Part shown: in pieces, positions 1 through 12,729 of the stretch | Layout: every line of letters begins with the position of its first letter | Numbering within the stretch: the first letter of the stretch is position 1 | Program-made: the position numbers and the translations under genes | Assembly (NCBI GenBank): GCA_018873245.2 | Contig: JAEMBT020000008.1 | Coordinates: 10,949,172 to 11,013,171 of the forward strand | DNA from: Archegozetes longisetosus | Lineage: Eukaryota > Arthropoda > Arachnida > Sarcoptiformes > Trhypochthoniidae | Direction of reading: 5' to 3' | DNA: 64,000 bases | Notes under the pieces: generated by a model | What the model was told of the DNA's origin: nothing | Database searches by the model: none | Seen by the model: the letters and a program-made list of their open reading frames with translations, nothing else

Positions 1-176
1 ACAAAAACCACATCTGACTATAATAATTATAAGAATAATATAAATTTTGACACATCATTCGAGAATTGCATTAGAATCTGCTTTAGAGACTAAGAGAAGT
101 AAAATTTGTTATTTATACTCAAATTCCAGTACCAGTTAATAAGATTTGAAATCCTAGTCAAATACAATTGAGACAT

Positions 177-1297
177 TCAAGTATAGAAGTCGAAATGTAC
201 TCCTTGCCTGACTTTTGAAATCAAAAGGCACATAAAAATTAAAAGATAAGATTAGACCAAAAACTAATATTTAATATTAGGTCATCTGGCTCTTTCTCAC
301 AACGAACGAAATATAAGAAAGCTCTAAAAGACTGAATTAGAGTTTCAACATTTTAGAGACTAAATACTAACCACACACAAAACAATTTTTTAAAACATTT
401 TAAATAAATGTTCTCGTGGAAAACTTTTGGATATCTATAAGATTCTTGATTATTTGCTGAAACAGAAAATTCAAAATTTTATGACATATTGTATAGTCTG
501 GACAATCTTTCGTGTAATCATTTTTTACTTTTAGTAGAATAATTGTTCGATAAAAATCATAGAAAAGACAAATAAGTTTTATTGTACTAAAACGCGAAAG
601 AATATATGAAAATTAATTGTTAAACTGTTTGATGTATTAGTTTGTAATTATTGAATGACAATTTTTTCTATTCAATTCGGTATGCAATAAACAAGAGATC
701 CACTTATTGATTAATTTGTTAAACATCACATATTTCTTTAAGCAGTATAAATAAACATATTGTATTGATAAGTATCATTATAAAATGATGAAAGAGTTTT
801 GTTAACAGTTATTCGATTAGTTTTGCAATGAGTCAAATGCTGATCAGAGTGTAGAATGTAATTTTAAGCCCTTTTGCATTTTAGTACAATAAAACCTATT
901 TGTCTTTTCTATGATTTTTATCGAACAATTATTCTACTAAAAGTAAAAAATGATTACACGAAAGATTGTCCAGACTATACAATATGTCATAAAATTTTGA
1001 ATTTTCTGTTTCAGCAAATAATCAAGAATCTTATAGATATCCAAAAGTTTTTCACGAGAACATTTATTTAAAATTTTTTAAAAAATCGTTTTGTGTGTGG
1101 TTAGTATTTAGTCTCTAAAATGTTGAAACTCTAATTCAGTCTTTTAGAGCTTACTTATATTTCGTTCGTTGTGAGAAAGGGCCAGATGACCAAATATTAT
1201 ATATAAGTTTTTTGATCTAACCTTATCTTTTAATTTTCATGTGCTTTTTGATTTTCAAAAGTCAGGCAAGGAGTACATTTCAACTTCTATGCTTGAT
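177..1297. repeat. Long inverted repeat (arms about 425 bp)
   Basis: The left arm (about 177-600) is repeated as its reverse complement at about 871-1297, with few mismatches and small indels. A spacer of about 270 bp separates the arms. The outer ends read TTCAAGTATAGAAG on the left and CTTCTATGCTTGA on the right. No target duplication could be fixed and no transposase coding is visible, so this is a foldback or MITE-like element, or an inverted duplication. A 65-codon open frame at 874-1071 lies inside the right arm and looks like chance. Confidence 0.8.
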
Positions 1298-1627
1298 TTC
1301 CTTAATATTTGTGCATCATTTTTTGCCTCAAGCATTTTGTAAAAATACTATTCGTTGACATAACTAGCGTAATTTAGAATGCCTGGGTTTCTGTGAAATA
1401 TAAACCTTCTACGAAATCGTTGCTGCATTCTTTGTTCTACCAAGTGAATCAATTTTTAATTTCAAACGCATGAAAAACCTTTTATTTTCACTATTTATTT
1501 TTCGTGTTATGCATAGAATATTGAAGTCTTCACAAGTAATCCTCAATGGCGTTTTGTTGCTTATTCTAGGCATGTATTGAGAAGACATATACGAGTTGGT
1601 TTGTATTTACCAAAAAACTCGAATCAT

Positions 1628-2497
1628 TAAATGAATTGGTATGGAATTTAACTCTATACTACATAATAGGCTGGCTGATCAAATTCTAGGGTTGTTGGAA
1701 ATAATTTTTGCTATGACTAACTAGAAAACTTCACAACTTGTTAGCTTAGGATTAAATCCGTTTAATTTATAAATATTAGTTCAGGTTAAAACAAATCAAA
1801 TATAAAATTACTAAATGCCAGGTACAATTCGTCAGACTAAAACGAAGCAGTGTTTTACTTTTGCATAGTAAAAAATCATATATCATTAATATCCCTGGAC
1901 AGTAAAAAACTCGGGGAAAATGTTAATAAAAATATTGATTTTTTAAACTTTACGCAAAATTAAATATAAAATAAGTAATGCAATAGCACTGACCAACTAT
2001 AAAGCATGTCATCTTCCATATAAAAATCACTCTAAACGCTTTTAAAACGTAACTCTGAATTATAAAACTTTTTTCACTGCTTTGTTTTAGTTTTAACGAA
2101 TTGTACTTGATTCAGTATACAATTAATCTGTTTAAACATTTTTCACATTATATTTAGCATAACGCTTCTTATATCGAACATAAATTATTTGTCAAAAAGC
2201 TGGCTTTAAAGGATTTATATAAAGTGAGGATTATAGTATGCAAGTTACTTAAGATATTATGTTGAAACAGATTGTATACAGGATTAAGTACTTGGCATTT
2301 AGTGATTTTATATTTGATTTGTTTTAACCTGAACTAATATTTATAAATTAAACGGATTTAATCATAAGCTAACAAGTTGTGAAGTTCGCTTGTTAGTCAT
2401 AACAAACATTATTTCTAACAACCCTAGAATCCTATTCTAGAAATTGATCAGTCAGCCTATTATGTAATACGGAGTCAAATTCTATACCAATGATTGA
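1628..2497. repeat. Inverted-repeat element interrupted by a nested MITE
   Basis: The left arm (about 1628-1857) pairs with 2076-2106 plus 2292-2497. The right arm is split by a 181-bp insert (2107-2287) that the left arm lacks, so the left arm shows the empty site. No coding potential is seen. The element is non-autonomous and its superfamily is unknown. Confidence 0.75.
2107..2287. mobile_element. 181-bp MITE with GTAC target duplication
   Basis: The terminal inverted repeats read TTGATTCAGTATACAATTAA on the left and, reverse-complemented, TTAATCCTGTATACAATCTG on the right. GTAC flanks the element on both sides (2103-2106 and 2288-2291). The other arm of the host palindrome has a single GTAC at the matching position, so this is a real insertion with a 4-bp duplication. 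The superfamily is not recognised. Confidence 0.75.
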
Positions 2498-3852
2498 TTT
2501 TAGGGCAACATAAGAAGCAAACCTTTACATATCGCTAGTTGTATGCTTACCTGCATTTAATTCTCGGTCATCCTCTACTGAAATAGATTTTTGAAAATTA
2601 ATTTTCGGTATATTTTCGCAATAATAACACTGCTAGTCATACAAAGATTCCAGTTATTTGAAGAATATTTCATAACAAGCTAAGCTTTTTTACACGAACT
2701 TCAAATAAATAAATCGCACAAAGTGAGCTTCAATTCAATGCTATCTTTTGTACTGATTTTTTCAAGTGCATATTCGTCTAACCTATAAGCAATATTATTA
2801 CGTTAAATAAAACAACTGGTGTCAGTATTTTCTAGTCGTCAACTCTTTATTGCTAGCCTCGAGTTTGATGAATGCATCTTACTGCTTCTTTCTGTGTCAA
2901 AAGTGTTACTTTTGATATGCTTGTAAATAAGAGCGATCTGTGATTATATTTATATATTTTTGAAGGTTTTACTGTCACTGCTTATATCTTTAGACATCAG
3001 TGACTCGTGAATTTTGAATAAGATGTCAAACATATTATAACGCCAACTTTAGTATCATTAGAAAGCAATTGTTAATATAATTTTGAACAAGTCTTGACGA
3101 TGATCAAAGCTATTGACCAAAGCATGATAAAGCCTGACGTTAAGAGATTGAATCTCTAAAAGGACTCAATTAGTAAAATTACTTGCATAAAAGATAGAAA
3201 TTAAGAATGCATATCAAACCTTGGATATGAACACTTATCTTTGACATGAGTATCTTACATTTTATGATTAATTTTCTCGATCATTCATCAGTCTCTAGTC
3301 GCATACACTAAGCTAATAGCATAGCTGTTCGTTACATACAGTATATATAATCAAATTTTATCATGGGATATTCAATTACTTATTAGTGAAGCATCAAACA
3401 TCAAATGTAATACTTTACAATTACTACTGAATGGATTCCATATAATACAACTATAAAGCTACAGAACTAAAGTATAGTTTAAAAATAAACTGTTGATTAA
3501 GTTATAATCATTGCTTTTCAATAAATCGATTACTTCTCATAGTATTTGAATTCCCTTTAACCTTTGCTTCTTGACTTCTTTCTTAAAGTCTCTTCATAAA
3601 CATGAATATTACAAACAAGAGTTTTACTTTCAGAAGCAATCCTACGATTATTGACAAACATATTGAAGATGTGTTAAAGCATTCTTGTTAGCAGTAACTT
3701 ATTTGTGATGGGATATTTATTGAAGTTTTTGAAAAATTTCTAGTCTGTAACGAATTTTGAAAGTGATTTGCTTTAAGACTGAAATCAATTGTTTTAGGGT
3801 TTATTCAAATTTTCTTTGCAAAATATTAGCGTCAAATTCAACTTAAAGGATT
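2498..3852. other. Gene-free AT-rich stretch
   Basis: No convincing open frame, RNA gene or strong inverted repeat was seen here. Confidence 0.6.
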
Positions 3853-4700
3853 AAGATATGAATATGTTTTTTTTGAAGAGCTTTAGGTTTAAGATTATGA
3901 GTATAAAATACATTGAACACTAAATTGAAAAAGAATGCCAATTATTAAAAGCTTAGAACTAATCCTACTTTTCATATCCCTACCAAACATTTAGATTTAC
4001 TCGAGTGCAGATTGAAATGAATAAGAATTAATACAGTATAATTCAATTGATCTTAATCATACAGCCGAATTGATACTTTGTTACAATACCTGAAAGCATG
4101 CTTTTTTGATCAATACAAACTACAGCTAAACTTACTTGAACTAAACATTTATTTACAAATTTGATCAATAGATTATTGCAATAAATATTAACAAACTTAT
4201 AAAAAAATATGCCGCGTCTAGTATAGGACAGCGTTGTCTAATAGAGTGGCGATTAGGATAGGGTGTACCACAATACCAATTTTCTTAATGATTACGTCAA
4301 ATCATAAGCTGGTTTTAACATATTTTTTGTACTGATCTAAAAAATAAGTTCTTATGCATTGAAATATAGCATCATTTCGGCAGTATGATTAAAAGCAATT
4401 GACTTGCATTGTACTAATAATCATTTGTAAAGCATGCAAATCATTCGTATGTTATATTGTTTTTGTTTATATAAATAAATAAAATATTCATAAGCCGAAA
4501 GGTTTATTTTTTATTATTGTAGTTGTCATCACAAAAATTTTCGCGGTAAGGCTAATCAAGTACTTGTATCTGTGCTATTTTGCCATTTTTTAATAGTTGA
4601 ATAATTAAATTAAAACTTATATGTGTATATGTCTCGATGTATACCTTTCAGTATTTTAGTCTTAAACCTAAGACTCTTCAAAATACATATCCATATAGAG
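3853..4700. repeat. Degenerate inverted repeat
   Basis: Two stretches pair as inverted copies: about 3853-3898 with 4658-4700, and about 4010-4080 with 4370-4435 (both share a run like CAGTATGATTAAAAGCAATT). The sequence between the matching blocks has diverged. It is probably an old palindromic element with no coding content. The termini are not defined. Confidence 0.5.
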
Positions 4701-5589
4701 AATTGAAACGAACTTTTAAAGCTATATTTATTATCAATCATTTGATGAAATTTTTTGGTGAATAACAGTTTTCACGATCAGGTTTATATTTAAACTCCGA
4801 TTTAAAATCTTTTCAAATCCTATTTGCTAGAATTCTATAGTAAATATAAGTTTTACAATTATCTAAGTCAAATATTTGCTTTCAAAGCTAATTCTCGTTA
4901 TAAACGTTGGTGTAAATGCTTTATCTATTATTTTTAATATATTTTGAGATCATTCTGTAACTGGAGCTCGAGTGAGTCTTGCGAAAAGGGATTAGATATT
5001 GAAAATGAATGTATGAATATTATTCTGAACATAAACTAGTCCTTTTAACTAAGTTTCATGTTTATATTACTATATCTGCAATGAACAGCTATTATATGAT
5101 ATAAACTAAGTTATACCTCAATCACAATTTTTAGACAACTATTATGTATTAAGTCCTTATCATCTTTTTATTCCTACCAGTTTGAAATTATAGAAAAGCC
5201 AAATAATTATTGATCAAGAAATATCTTAAAATTTGAAGATTTGGTAATAAAAGATTGTATCTCTTTATTGATTGAATTGAGAAAAATACATTCAAAGTTT
5301 CGTTTTTGCATTGAAATGTCTTCTACTTTTTTCAATTTTATTTCAATTAGAAAATGCACTTTTACAATTTTTTTAATACAACAAAGAGAAGAAAAAATAG
5401 AAAAAGAAATAATTAAGGCTGGATAAAGTACCATAATAAAATAATAAGAATTAAATATTAATTATAATAAAATTAATAAGAATACGTCGAAATAGTTGAA
5501 AAAACAATAATCTAAGCAACGAAGTAAATTCTAATATTTCACATGTGAACAAAGAAAGCTTGACGAAAAGCTATTAGTACTATTTGATT
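4701..5589. other. Stretch without a recognised gene
   Basis: Short open frames overlap on both strands at about 5207-5434 (75 codons minus, 61 codons plus). Neither shows a recognisable domain. A Lys/Glu-rich end on the plus strand could be a coding remnant, but this is weak. Confidence 0.4.
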
Positions 5590-6424
5590 AAAAAATACTA
5601 ATCATAGAAAGATTAATAGAATAACAGAAAAGAATAGTAATATCTTAGCAGAAAGAAATGATAATAATGGCCTTGCATCAAATGCGCGGAAATGTCTTCT
5701 TTGGCAAATGGCACTTGGTTTGTGTATTGAAGTTGAAAAATATCAGAATTCACAACTCGAGAAGCAGTTTCAGGAAATTGACACTTTAAAATACCGGATA
5801 ATGGCAAATTCTCAAACCTTTCGCTAAAAAATATAGGTCAGAATTTTGAATTATATTTCTCAAGCATATTTGTTTGCTAAATAAAGTATTTTACCTGCGT
5901 AGATTTAAAATTGAATCGAAAACAACTTTGAAGAAAGAAGTCAAACATAACGGAAATTTCAATATCATAAGGGATATTGAACTATCAAAAGCAGGAATTT
6001 TTCCCTTTTTAGTAAGCGAGCAAACCCAGTTCCAGTTCGTGGTACAGAAAGCAATGGATTGAAATATCCAAAAAAAACTGCAATCATATAATCTAAATGG
6101 GCGGCAATTTAGTAAATCAAAACCATCTAATTTCTTTGAAACTATAAATAATTTACAATCAGGTCTAAAAGAAAATAATGAAAATTGACAAACTGAAATC
6201 CACAATTTATCAGTTAATAAGTCTAAAAACCTGTATATCGAAGATACAAAATTAGATAATCTGCCAGATTTGGGTGATATGCTTTTAGAAATAAATGTAA
6301 ATGCAATCGATAATATGAATGCCAGGTTAGTAAGTAATTCTTCTGAGGTGACCAAAAGCTCCATAAAAAGCAATCAATTATCGGTTAATTGTACGCCAAT
6401 TGAAAGGAAAGGTATCTTATTATA
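5590..6424 (+). pseudogene. Decayed coding region with a coiled-coil-like segment, unknown gene
   Basis: The plus strand carries a stop-free stretch from about 5590 to 5826. Its predicted peptide has a charged helical run (IEVEKYQNSQLEKQFQEI) typical of a coiled coil. A second stretch at about 5900-6424 in one plus frame is Asn/Ser/Lys-rich and reads as protein-like, but stop codons interrupt it twice. A 160-codon minus frame (5891-6373) covers the same bases. Its Phe/Leu/Ser-rich composition is what the antisense of such a coding strand would give. No family was recognised. It may be a dead gene, or exons of a gene whose splice sites I could not place. Confidence 0.3.
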
Positions 6425-6623
6425 AGCCATTGAAATGACAGGTAATCTTTTCTTATATTAAATTTTTTAGTAATTCTCAATAGCTCTTAAAAGAGTAAGC
6501 ATTGATCAATCTGATACGACTTGTAATCTCTTTAAATCCTTTATTATCACTTTGCGAATCTTTCAAAAGCTTGTAAATCATATAAATATACAATCAAAAT
6601 AAGGGTCAGTCAACTTTATACAT

Positions 6624-7211
6624 ATGTTATGCCGTTCTGGCTCAAGCTCATAAACCTAAACGCATAACTTAGAGGCTAAAAATAATTATTTATCCAGAAT
6701 TCTGAAAAAAATATTTGCTAAATTCTTAATAATATTAAACTCTGTTTGATTGTCGTCTTTTATTTTCTTATAAAATTTATAAGTATTTAAAGTGATATCT
6801 AATAAAAATAAATTAAAGGAGTATAGCATAAAATTTAAATATGATTTCATTATTTTGTTGATAAGTAAAAATATTATAAGCATATTTAAAGGTTTTCTCG
6901 TATTAAAAGATTTTTACTTCTTATTAACACTTTCTCACTTTCACTCAGAGGCTTATGAGGTCCTGTCCTCGAGGCCACTGCCCAAAAACTCTCTCTTCAC
7001 AAGTTTTTTTTACATATCTAATATAAAAGATAGATCTGAGTTATTTTTCTAAAATATTCACCGCAAACGTTAACACAACGATAACCTTGAACGCATCATG
7101 TAAAGTATTACATAAAATATAGAGCAGTTTTCAAGATAAACGTTTGACAAATTATTTTAAAGGAGTGAAAAACTGATTTAAAGTAATATAATTCATATCG
7201 GCATAACACAT
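6624..7211. mobile_element. MITE family A, copy 1
   Basis: This segment of about 585 bp is repeated in the same orientation at 58226-58796. The left end reads ATGTTATGCCG and the right end CGGCATAACACAT, an inverted terminal pair. Both copies share a GC-richer block near the middle (AGGTCCTGTCCTCGAGGCC here). Open frames within it are short and not shared by the two copies, so it is non-coding. No target duplication is clear at this copy. Confidence 0.7.
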
Positions 7212-7904
7212 GAAAGGTAAGTATTTTAAAATAAAAATTAGATGAAGTCTTTAAATAACTACACAAATTAGTAGCATATTTTGTCTTCAATTAATAATTA
7301 ATAAATTCACTTATACCGACTATTTAAAATTTTATTTATTCAATGGTTTAGCTTAAATATTTATTATTATTATTATTATTAAGCAAAAACAGTTAAAGGA
7401 TATAATATGTACAGTAGGGAGCTTGTATTTGAACTTAATAGTAATTTTGATAAGCTTTTAAATTCTATACAGAGTCTATCACAAATAAAATCTCACAAAA
7501 TTACTAGTGATAGAAAATGATTTTATTTCATCTTTAGTCTATCATTTTTCTCTTTGAAAGCATGACCTTAATTCAGTCGTAAATATATAATAAATTCTTC
7601 AATCAATTGTAAATTTTAAATACAACTTTGTGTTCAAATGATTTAACACTTTTCACAGAACCATATTTAAAATTAACAATAACTTATAGAATTTATCATA
7701 CTTTGTGATTGAATTAGTCACGCTTTCCAAGAGAAAAAATGACTGACTAAACATAAAATAAAATAATTTTCTATCGTTTCTGTCATTTTCTACTATATTA
7801 AATGACAGCTGCTATTATTTACTGTTCACTATTATTAATGTTACTTATTATTGTTTTTTATATAAAATTACTATTTATTGTTTGTAAAAATGGCATCACT
7901 TCTT
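7212..7904. other. AT-rich stretch, no gene seen
   Basis: It holds a short TAT/ATT microsatellite near 7363-7381 and several A/T runs. The left end of the following Tc1 element may lie in this stretch but could not be fixed. Confidence 0.5.
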
Positions 7905-9573
7905 AATATTATGCACAGAACCTTAATTGTTTGAAGATAAGTCAGTAGGTACCACAGCGAATTGTAGTTCAAGAAGTGTCTTGTAGTCAAGCTACAGTCT
8001 CAAATATTGGTCGAAGATAGCTTCAGGATTGAGAAATCGAACCGAAAGTAAGACCCGGCAAGCGAATAAAAACGACTGAAGAAGATCACAGAATTATAGA
8101 GGCGGAAATTTATTAACGTATAAGTGCGTTTTATATACGCGCGTATTTAAGGTGAAACTACTCTATTTTTTAACGCGAAGTTCACCTTAAATATGTGCGT
8201 ATTTAAGCTTCATAAAGTGAAGTCAGCTCCAAAAAAGTCAGTTTCACTTTAAACACGCACTTTTCATGACACATTATAAACATGTAATTGAAACGAATTG
8301 TGATGCTTTTGTTTAATAAAACTTAACGTCTAATTATCGACCATTAAGTTAAAACAAATTCAATTAAAATCCTTATTCTTCAAAATAACATAAAGTGCCT
8401 CAAAGTAACACAAAAAATTATATGTCATCTAGGGCGTATTTAAAGCGAATTTATTAGTGTTTCACTTTAAATACGTGCGTATTTAAGACCATTTTTGTGG
8501 TCCATAAAAAAGCTCAGTTTCACTTTAAATACGCGCGTATTTAAAGCGCACTTATAAGTTATAAATTTAATTCTGTTCAAGAAACGATGGCAAAAATTAG
8601 AGATGAGCTAAATTTGTGAATCAAAATATCCCGACGAACATTTAATAGAAGACTTATCTTTAAAGATTTGAGAAACTTTCGGAATTTTCTGGGTTAGGAT
8701 AATTATATAATAGTTTATTATATAGTTTATTTATAACTTTCAGCTAATACAGTGAGGCTCATAATTATAAGACTACTAAATATTCTTTGAAACTTTTATG
8801 TGTCTATATAATCTATATATATAATAAAATCTATATAGTTTATTATATAGATTTTATTATAGTTTATTATTTGATTTCTCAAGAAAATGATCTGGGATCC
8901 CTTATATTACTGAAAACGCTAAAAAGGGTCTCAATGGCCGAAGATAATCTTGACTTAGATGATTATATCTGGCGAGAAACTACTTTTATAGATGAATTCA
9001 ACACTGGGGCAAGCCTTAAGGGTCGAGTTAGGGTCATAAGATTTCCCGACACACGAAAAGACTCGGAAAGTACTATATTAGTTTAAAGCTTAGGCTGAAG
9101 CTCTGTTATATGTTGTGCTTACTTTTCGTATGCTGGGACCGGACCGATTGTGCGCTCGGTCAATAATTTCAATTTGACTCAATATGTGCACTATCTTGAG
9201 GATCAGGTGATTCCTTATGCCGAAGAACGCTTTTCCGATAATGATTTTTGTATATTGCACGATAACTCACGAATTCTTCTATCTTATGAGAATTTAGGTT
9301 ATCTGGTTTTGAGGTTTGGACCGGATCGGGTTATTGGTCATGCCCCTACAGTCCGAACTGAAACCCTATTGAAAATTTATTTAGATTTTTAAAAAAAGAT
9401 TTCTGAAGACAAGTAAAATATTTGCAGCACAATAGATTAGCTTCTTAGGGAAGAAATTAATCTTCAAAGGCTAGAATTAGGTTTTGAAAGAAGTCTCCAA
9501 TTGTTAGTTGACTCTATGCCTAGCCGTTATAGAGAAGTAAAAGAAAAAAGTGGTTCAACTACTCGTTACTGAT
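7905..9573 (+). pseudogene. Decayed Tc1/mariner transposase
   Basis: This is a DNA transposon remnant of the Tc1/mariner (DDE) superfamily. In order, the plus strand shows: an N-terminal helix-turn-helix region (about 7905-8110) with a run like QATVSNIG and a PGKR-type linker; a second HTH part after an inserted MITE (about 8580-8690, ISRRTFNRRL); a catalytic-core frame at 8935-9083 (TFIDEFNTG, near the first Asp); a frame at 9150-9392 with ILHDNSRI, matching the second Asp motif; and a C-terminus near 9510-9573 reading like the family's usual end (SMPSRYREVKEKSGSTT). Multiple frameshifts and stops break it, and an AT-rich block (about 8700-8880) splits the HTH from the core. Terminal repeats were not found. 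It cannot be active. Confidence 0.8.
8123..8552. mobile_element. 430-bp MITE with CpG-rich palindromic array, inserted in the Tc1 remnant
   Basis: The ends are inverted copies: AGTGCGTTTTATATACGCGC on the left and its near-complement ending CGCACT on the right. TATA flanks both sides (8119-8122 and 8553-8556), consistent with a 4-bp target duplication. The interior repeats a palindromic unit like TTTAAATACGCGCGTATTTA about five times in varying states of decay, often followed by a GTGAAACT-type tail. It splits the Tc1 HTH region, so it is younger than that copy. No coding. Confidence 0.75.
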
Positions 9574-10439
9574 TTATTAAATTTATTTAATCTATTTAAT
9601 TTATTTATTCAACTTGTTTATTTAGTTTAGTATTTTTTTAATCACAATTATGTTATTTAAATAAAAAACCTATACTTTGAATTAAATTATTAGCTGGTTC
9701 TTACTTTACTATCGGCCAAAAGTATATGTCAAAATGTGCGCTTAAAAAACAGTAAAAGCCAATCAGAATTGAACTAAATAAGGGAAAGATTGAGTAAATA
9801 ATTTTGTCATATTATTTTGATGAGCATAACTTCTAATATGATTCATGTAATGCGAAACTTATCTTTAAATTTCTTTAAGTGTTATAATTTGTATCGAACT
9901 TTAACATAAGTAACTTAAATTTATGAAATAAATAATTGAGGAAAGTTGAATGCAAACTAAAAATTTTATAAACTACTTATCAGTAAAACGGTTAATGCAA
10001 AAGTTCATTATTTTATTTTGCCATAGGTCAGACCTAAACTAAGCTTTATAAATGCTTTCAAAATGTTGATTACATGAATATTAAAGTGATTCCTAAGTAT
10101 GTAAGGCGCGAAAAAGCTTTATTTAATATATGCTTTTTTGGTCGATAGTACATAATCTATATTTTTAAAACAGCAGCTTAAAAGTTATGTACGAAAGTAT
10201 CTTTTCCGGGGTATGATTAAAATTTTCTGAGCACCAGTGTACTATCGAAAGCATACAATTAAATTGTTTAACTACAATATCAAACTTGAGGGACTGTTAA
10301 ACTAAAGGAATCTACTATTAATCAAAATCAAATATATTTTTATTGAGTATGTTAAGCTTAGTTTAGAAAAAAAAATTTCGCAAAATTTGAGATCTCTACA
10401 CTTCGATAGTGCTGTTGGTATTATTCTAGCATTAGATGA
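9574..10439. other. AT-rich stretch, no gene seen
   Basis: No coding region or clear element was found. A short inverted pair around TCGATAGTAC (10143 and 10241) is the only structure noticed. Confidence 0.5.
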
Positions 10440-10815
10440 AGCTGAACTATTCGCCGAATCAAGAATCAGAACATATTTTTTAGGAAAAATACTTCGGTCT
10501 GTAAGATATAATCACAATAAAAGGATAGTAGATAAAATAATCTACCAAAGATAAAAATAGATAAAATCACAGTAGAAGGTAGGATCTTTTATAAAAGATT
10601 TCAATGTATGTATATTTTTGACATTTAATATTATATATTGTATATCTAACTGTATACATAATTTTAAATGCCATAGGGATTCACATATTAAAACCAATTA
10701 TGAGAAATTCGAATACTTTATCATCCCTTTTATTGTTATTATACTGTATATTGCATTAAAACAAATATTCTGATTCTAGATTCCTTAAGCAATATAGCCA
10801 ACTCAGTGTAGGTTC
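10440..10815. repeat. Palindromic element, about 375 bp
   Basis: The left arm (about 10450-10540) and right arm (about 10700-10810) pair imperfectly. They share GAATCAAGAATCAGAACATA against its complement, and an inner block around ACAATAAAAGG. It looks like an old MITE with no coding content. Confidence 0.55.
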
Positions 10816-12220
10816 AAATTTACTTAAATTGATTGAACTAAAAAAAGTTTAGAGCACAATCAGATACTACTTGTTTGTTAACTAATATTTGCTCAAACCA
10901 ACTCTATCTAATACCACGAAAATACTTTTCTATAGAAAATTGTATTAAAATATACACCTTATTGCAATACAGGATTGATTTAATTATTATTTATAAAGTT
11001 GTTACTCATTAAAGGTAAAATTTTCAATTGATAAGAAAATTAAAATTCTTGTCAAATAATGACCGATAAAGACAATGACTTTCTTAATTCATCTTAAACT
11101 GAGATTATATATATATCGAAAGTTGGAATATATATAAGCTTTTAGAGCGTTTATATTAAATAAAAATGTGAATATAATGAGAAGTACTTGTTTAAAAAAT
11201 CAATTAGTTCCACCTGAATATTATGCTTAAAGATATTAATATCTGAAAATTTTAGAGCCACTGTCTTTGAAATCATTAGTATAAGAGCGCTTAAAAAATT
11301 AGAGTTTTATATCAGTATAAAACTCAGTATATCAGAGTAGACCTAGTTTTGACTCTTTTGGAACTGATGAAAGCTCTATAAGAAGTGTATTTTATATCTA
11401 ATGTATGCAAACTTTATTGTACCTAAAACATGTTTACTATATCGAAATATCTTTTATATCGAGATTCGTTTTATTGGGCTTTAGGTGTATTTCGTCAAAG
11501 ATTTGAATATAAATTATTTTCTTACACATGAAATTTTGTAAATTTGATCAGTCCATTTCATGCTTTATTGCATAGAAAATTATAAACTTGATTAGTTTGA
11601 ACTAAAAGAGTTATGTTCAAATTATTTATTTTTAACTTTGATATATTTTATCCTATTTTGTATTTGGTCTTATGTCGCATTCGATCATTTGGTTTTCGAT
11701 GTTATTGGTTCGATCTTTTTTCATTAGATATTTTTTCTTCGATCTTATATCGTAATACCCTCTATAGCCAAGTATTTACCTTCAGAGGATTAATAACAAG
11801 TGTCTATTCCATTAAATCTTCACAAATGAATTTAAGCATAAGGTTTAGGAGAATATATTTCTAAATGAGTTTTCAGCTTAAGTTGAAATTTCGCTATAGA
11901 CTTTCTGCTTGATGCATTTAATTAAATTGTAAATTGAAAATTATCAATAAAACTTATATCGAAAATTTAATTTTCATATGATAACAATCTTTGAAAGACG
12001 AAATGATGTTCGGTTTAAACACCAATGCCTTTAATCCATAAGAAATCCTAATTAATGTTTAAAAAGTTCTTAATTTTAAAGGAAACATTTTCGCATCAAG
12101 AAACTTATTTTTACCTTTTGCAAACTTAGTCTACTTTCAAAATTAAGATTTAATTATTCAAGAAAATAAAAATATTTAGATATTTGTTTTACTTTCTCAA
12201 AAGAATAAAATAATGAACTC
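10816..12220. other. AT-rich stretch, no gene recognised
   Basis: An 83-codon open frame at 11613-11864 is Phe/Leu/Ile-rich. It overlaps short tandem copies of a TTCGATCTT-like unit (about 11680-11750), so it is probably not a gene. Confidence 0.5.
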
Positions 12221-12352
12221 AGCCAAGCTTAAATTTAATTATCTTTATTCACAATATTCTAAGGATTGTGTAAACTTTAATATAATAGTACATTGTATAA
12301 TAGTTTACTCAGTATCTAAATTATCGTGAATGAAGACAATTAAATTTTGGCT
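12221..12352. repeat. 132-bp imperfect hairpin
   Basis: The two halves pair along nearly their whole length, from AGCCAAGCTTAAATTTAATT to its complement ending AATTTTGGCT, leaving a loop of only a few bases near GTAC. Size and shape fit either a tiny palindromic MITE or a long microRNA-precursor-like foldback. There is no sign of transcription in the sequence itself. Confidence 0.6.
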
Positions 12353-12729
12353 TATCAGAGCTGACATTTAGACTTATATTCTTAGTGATATATGGATGCT
12401 AGATCTCTCGGATTAGACGAAAGAATCGTATATTGAAAGATTTTTTCACGGATATCAGTGATATTTGAAATAGGATGTTCAGAGTAAATATCCGCATAAA
12501 ATCCAATTATTTATGGCATTTTTAAATTAATGAATGAGATAAAATATATCTTACATAGAATTAATTAAATAATGAATAAACATTCTTGGTTTAATTAACT
12601 ACTGCACATTGTAATTAGTATCTTAGTTTAGTACGTGATTACAAGCTTTGCAAAATTACGAAATAACTTTCAGTTTCAAAAATGTGTTGTTAGTGATAAC
12701 TTAAGTTCACTCATTCTAAACTTATTAGA

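Noticed and set aside
4210-4265. tRNA-like stretch near GCCGCGTCTAGTATAGGACA
   Set aside because: No B box, no anticodon arm and no acceptor pairing could be built.
5891-6373. 160-codon minus-strand frame as a gene
   Set aside because: Phe/Leu/Ser-rich composition with no domain; it is antisense to a protein-like plus strand.
11613-11864. 83-codon plus frame as a membrane peptide gene
   Set aside because: It overlaps short tandem repeats and has low-complexity composition; no family or signal.
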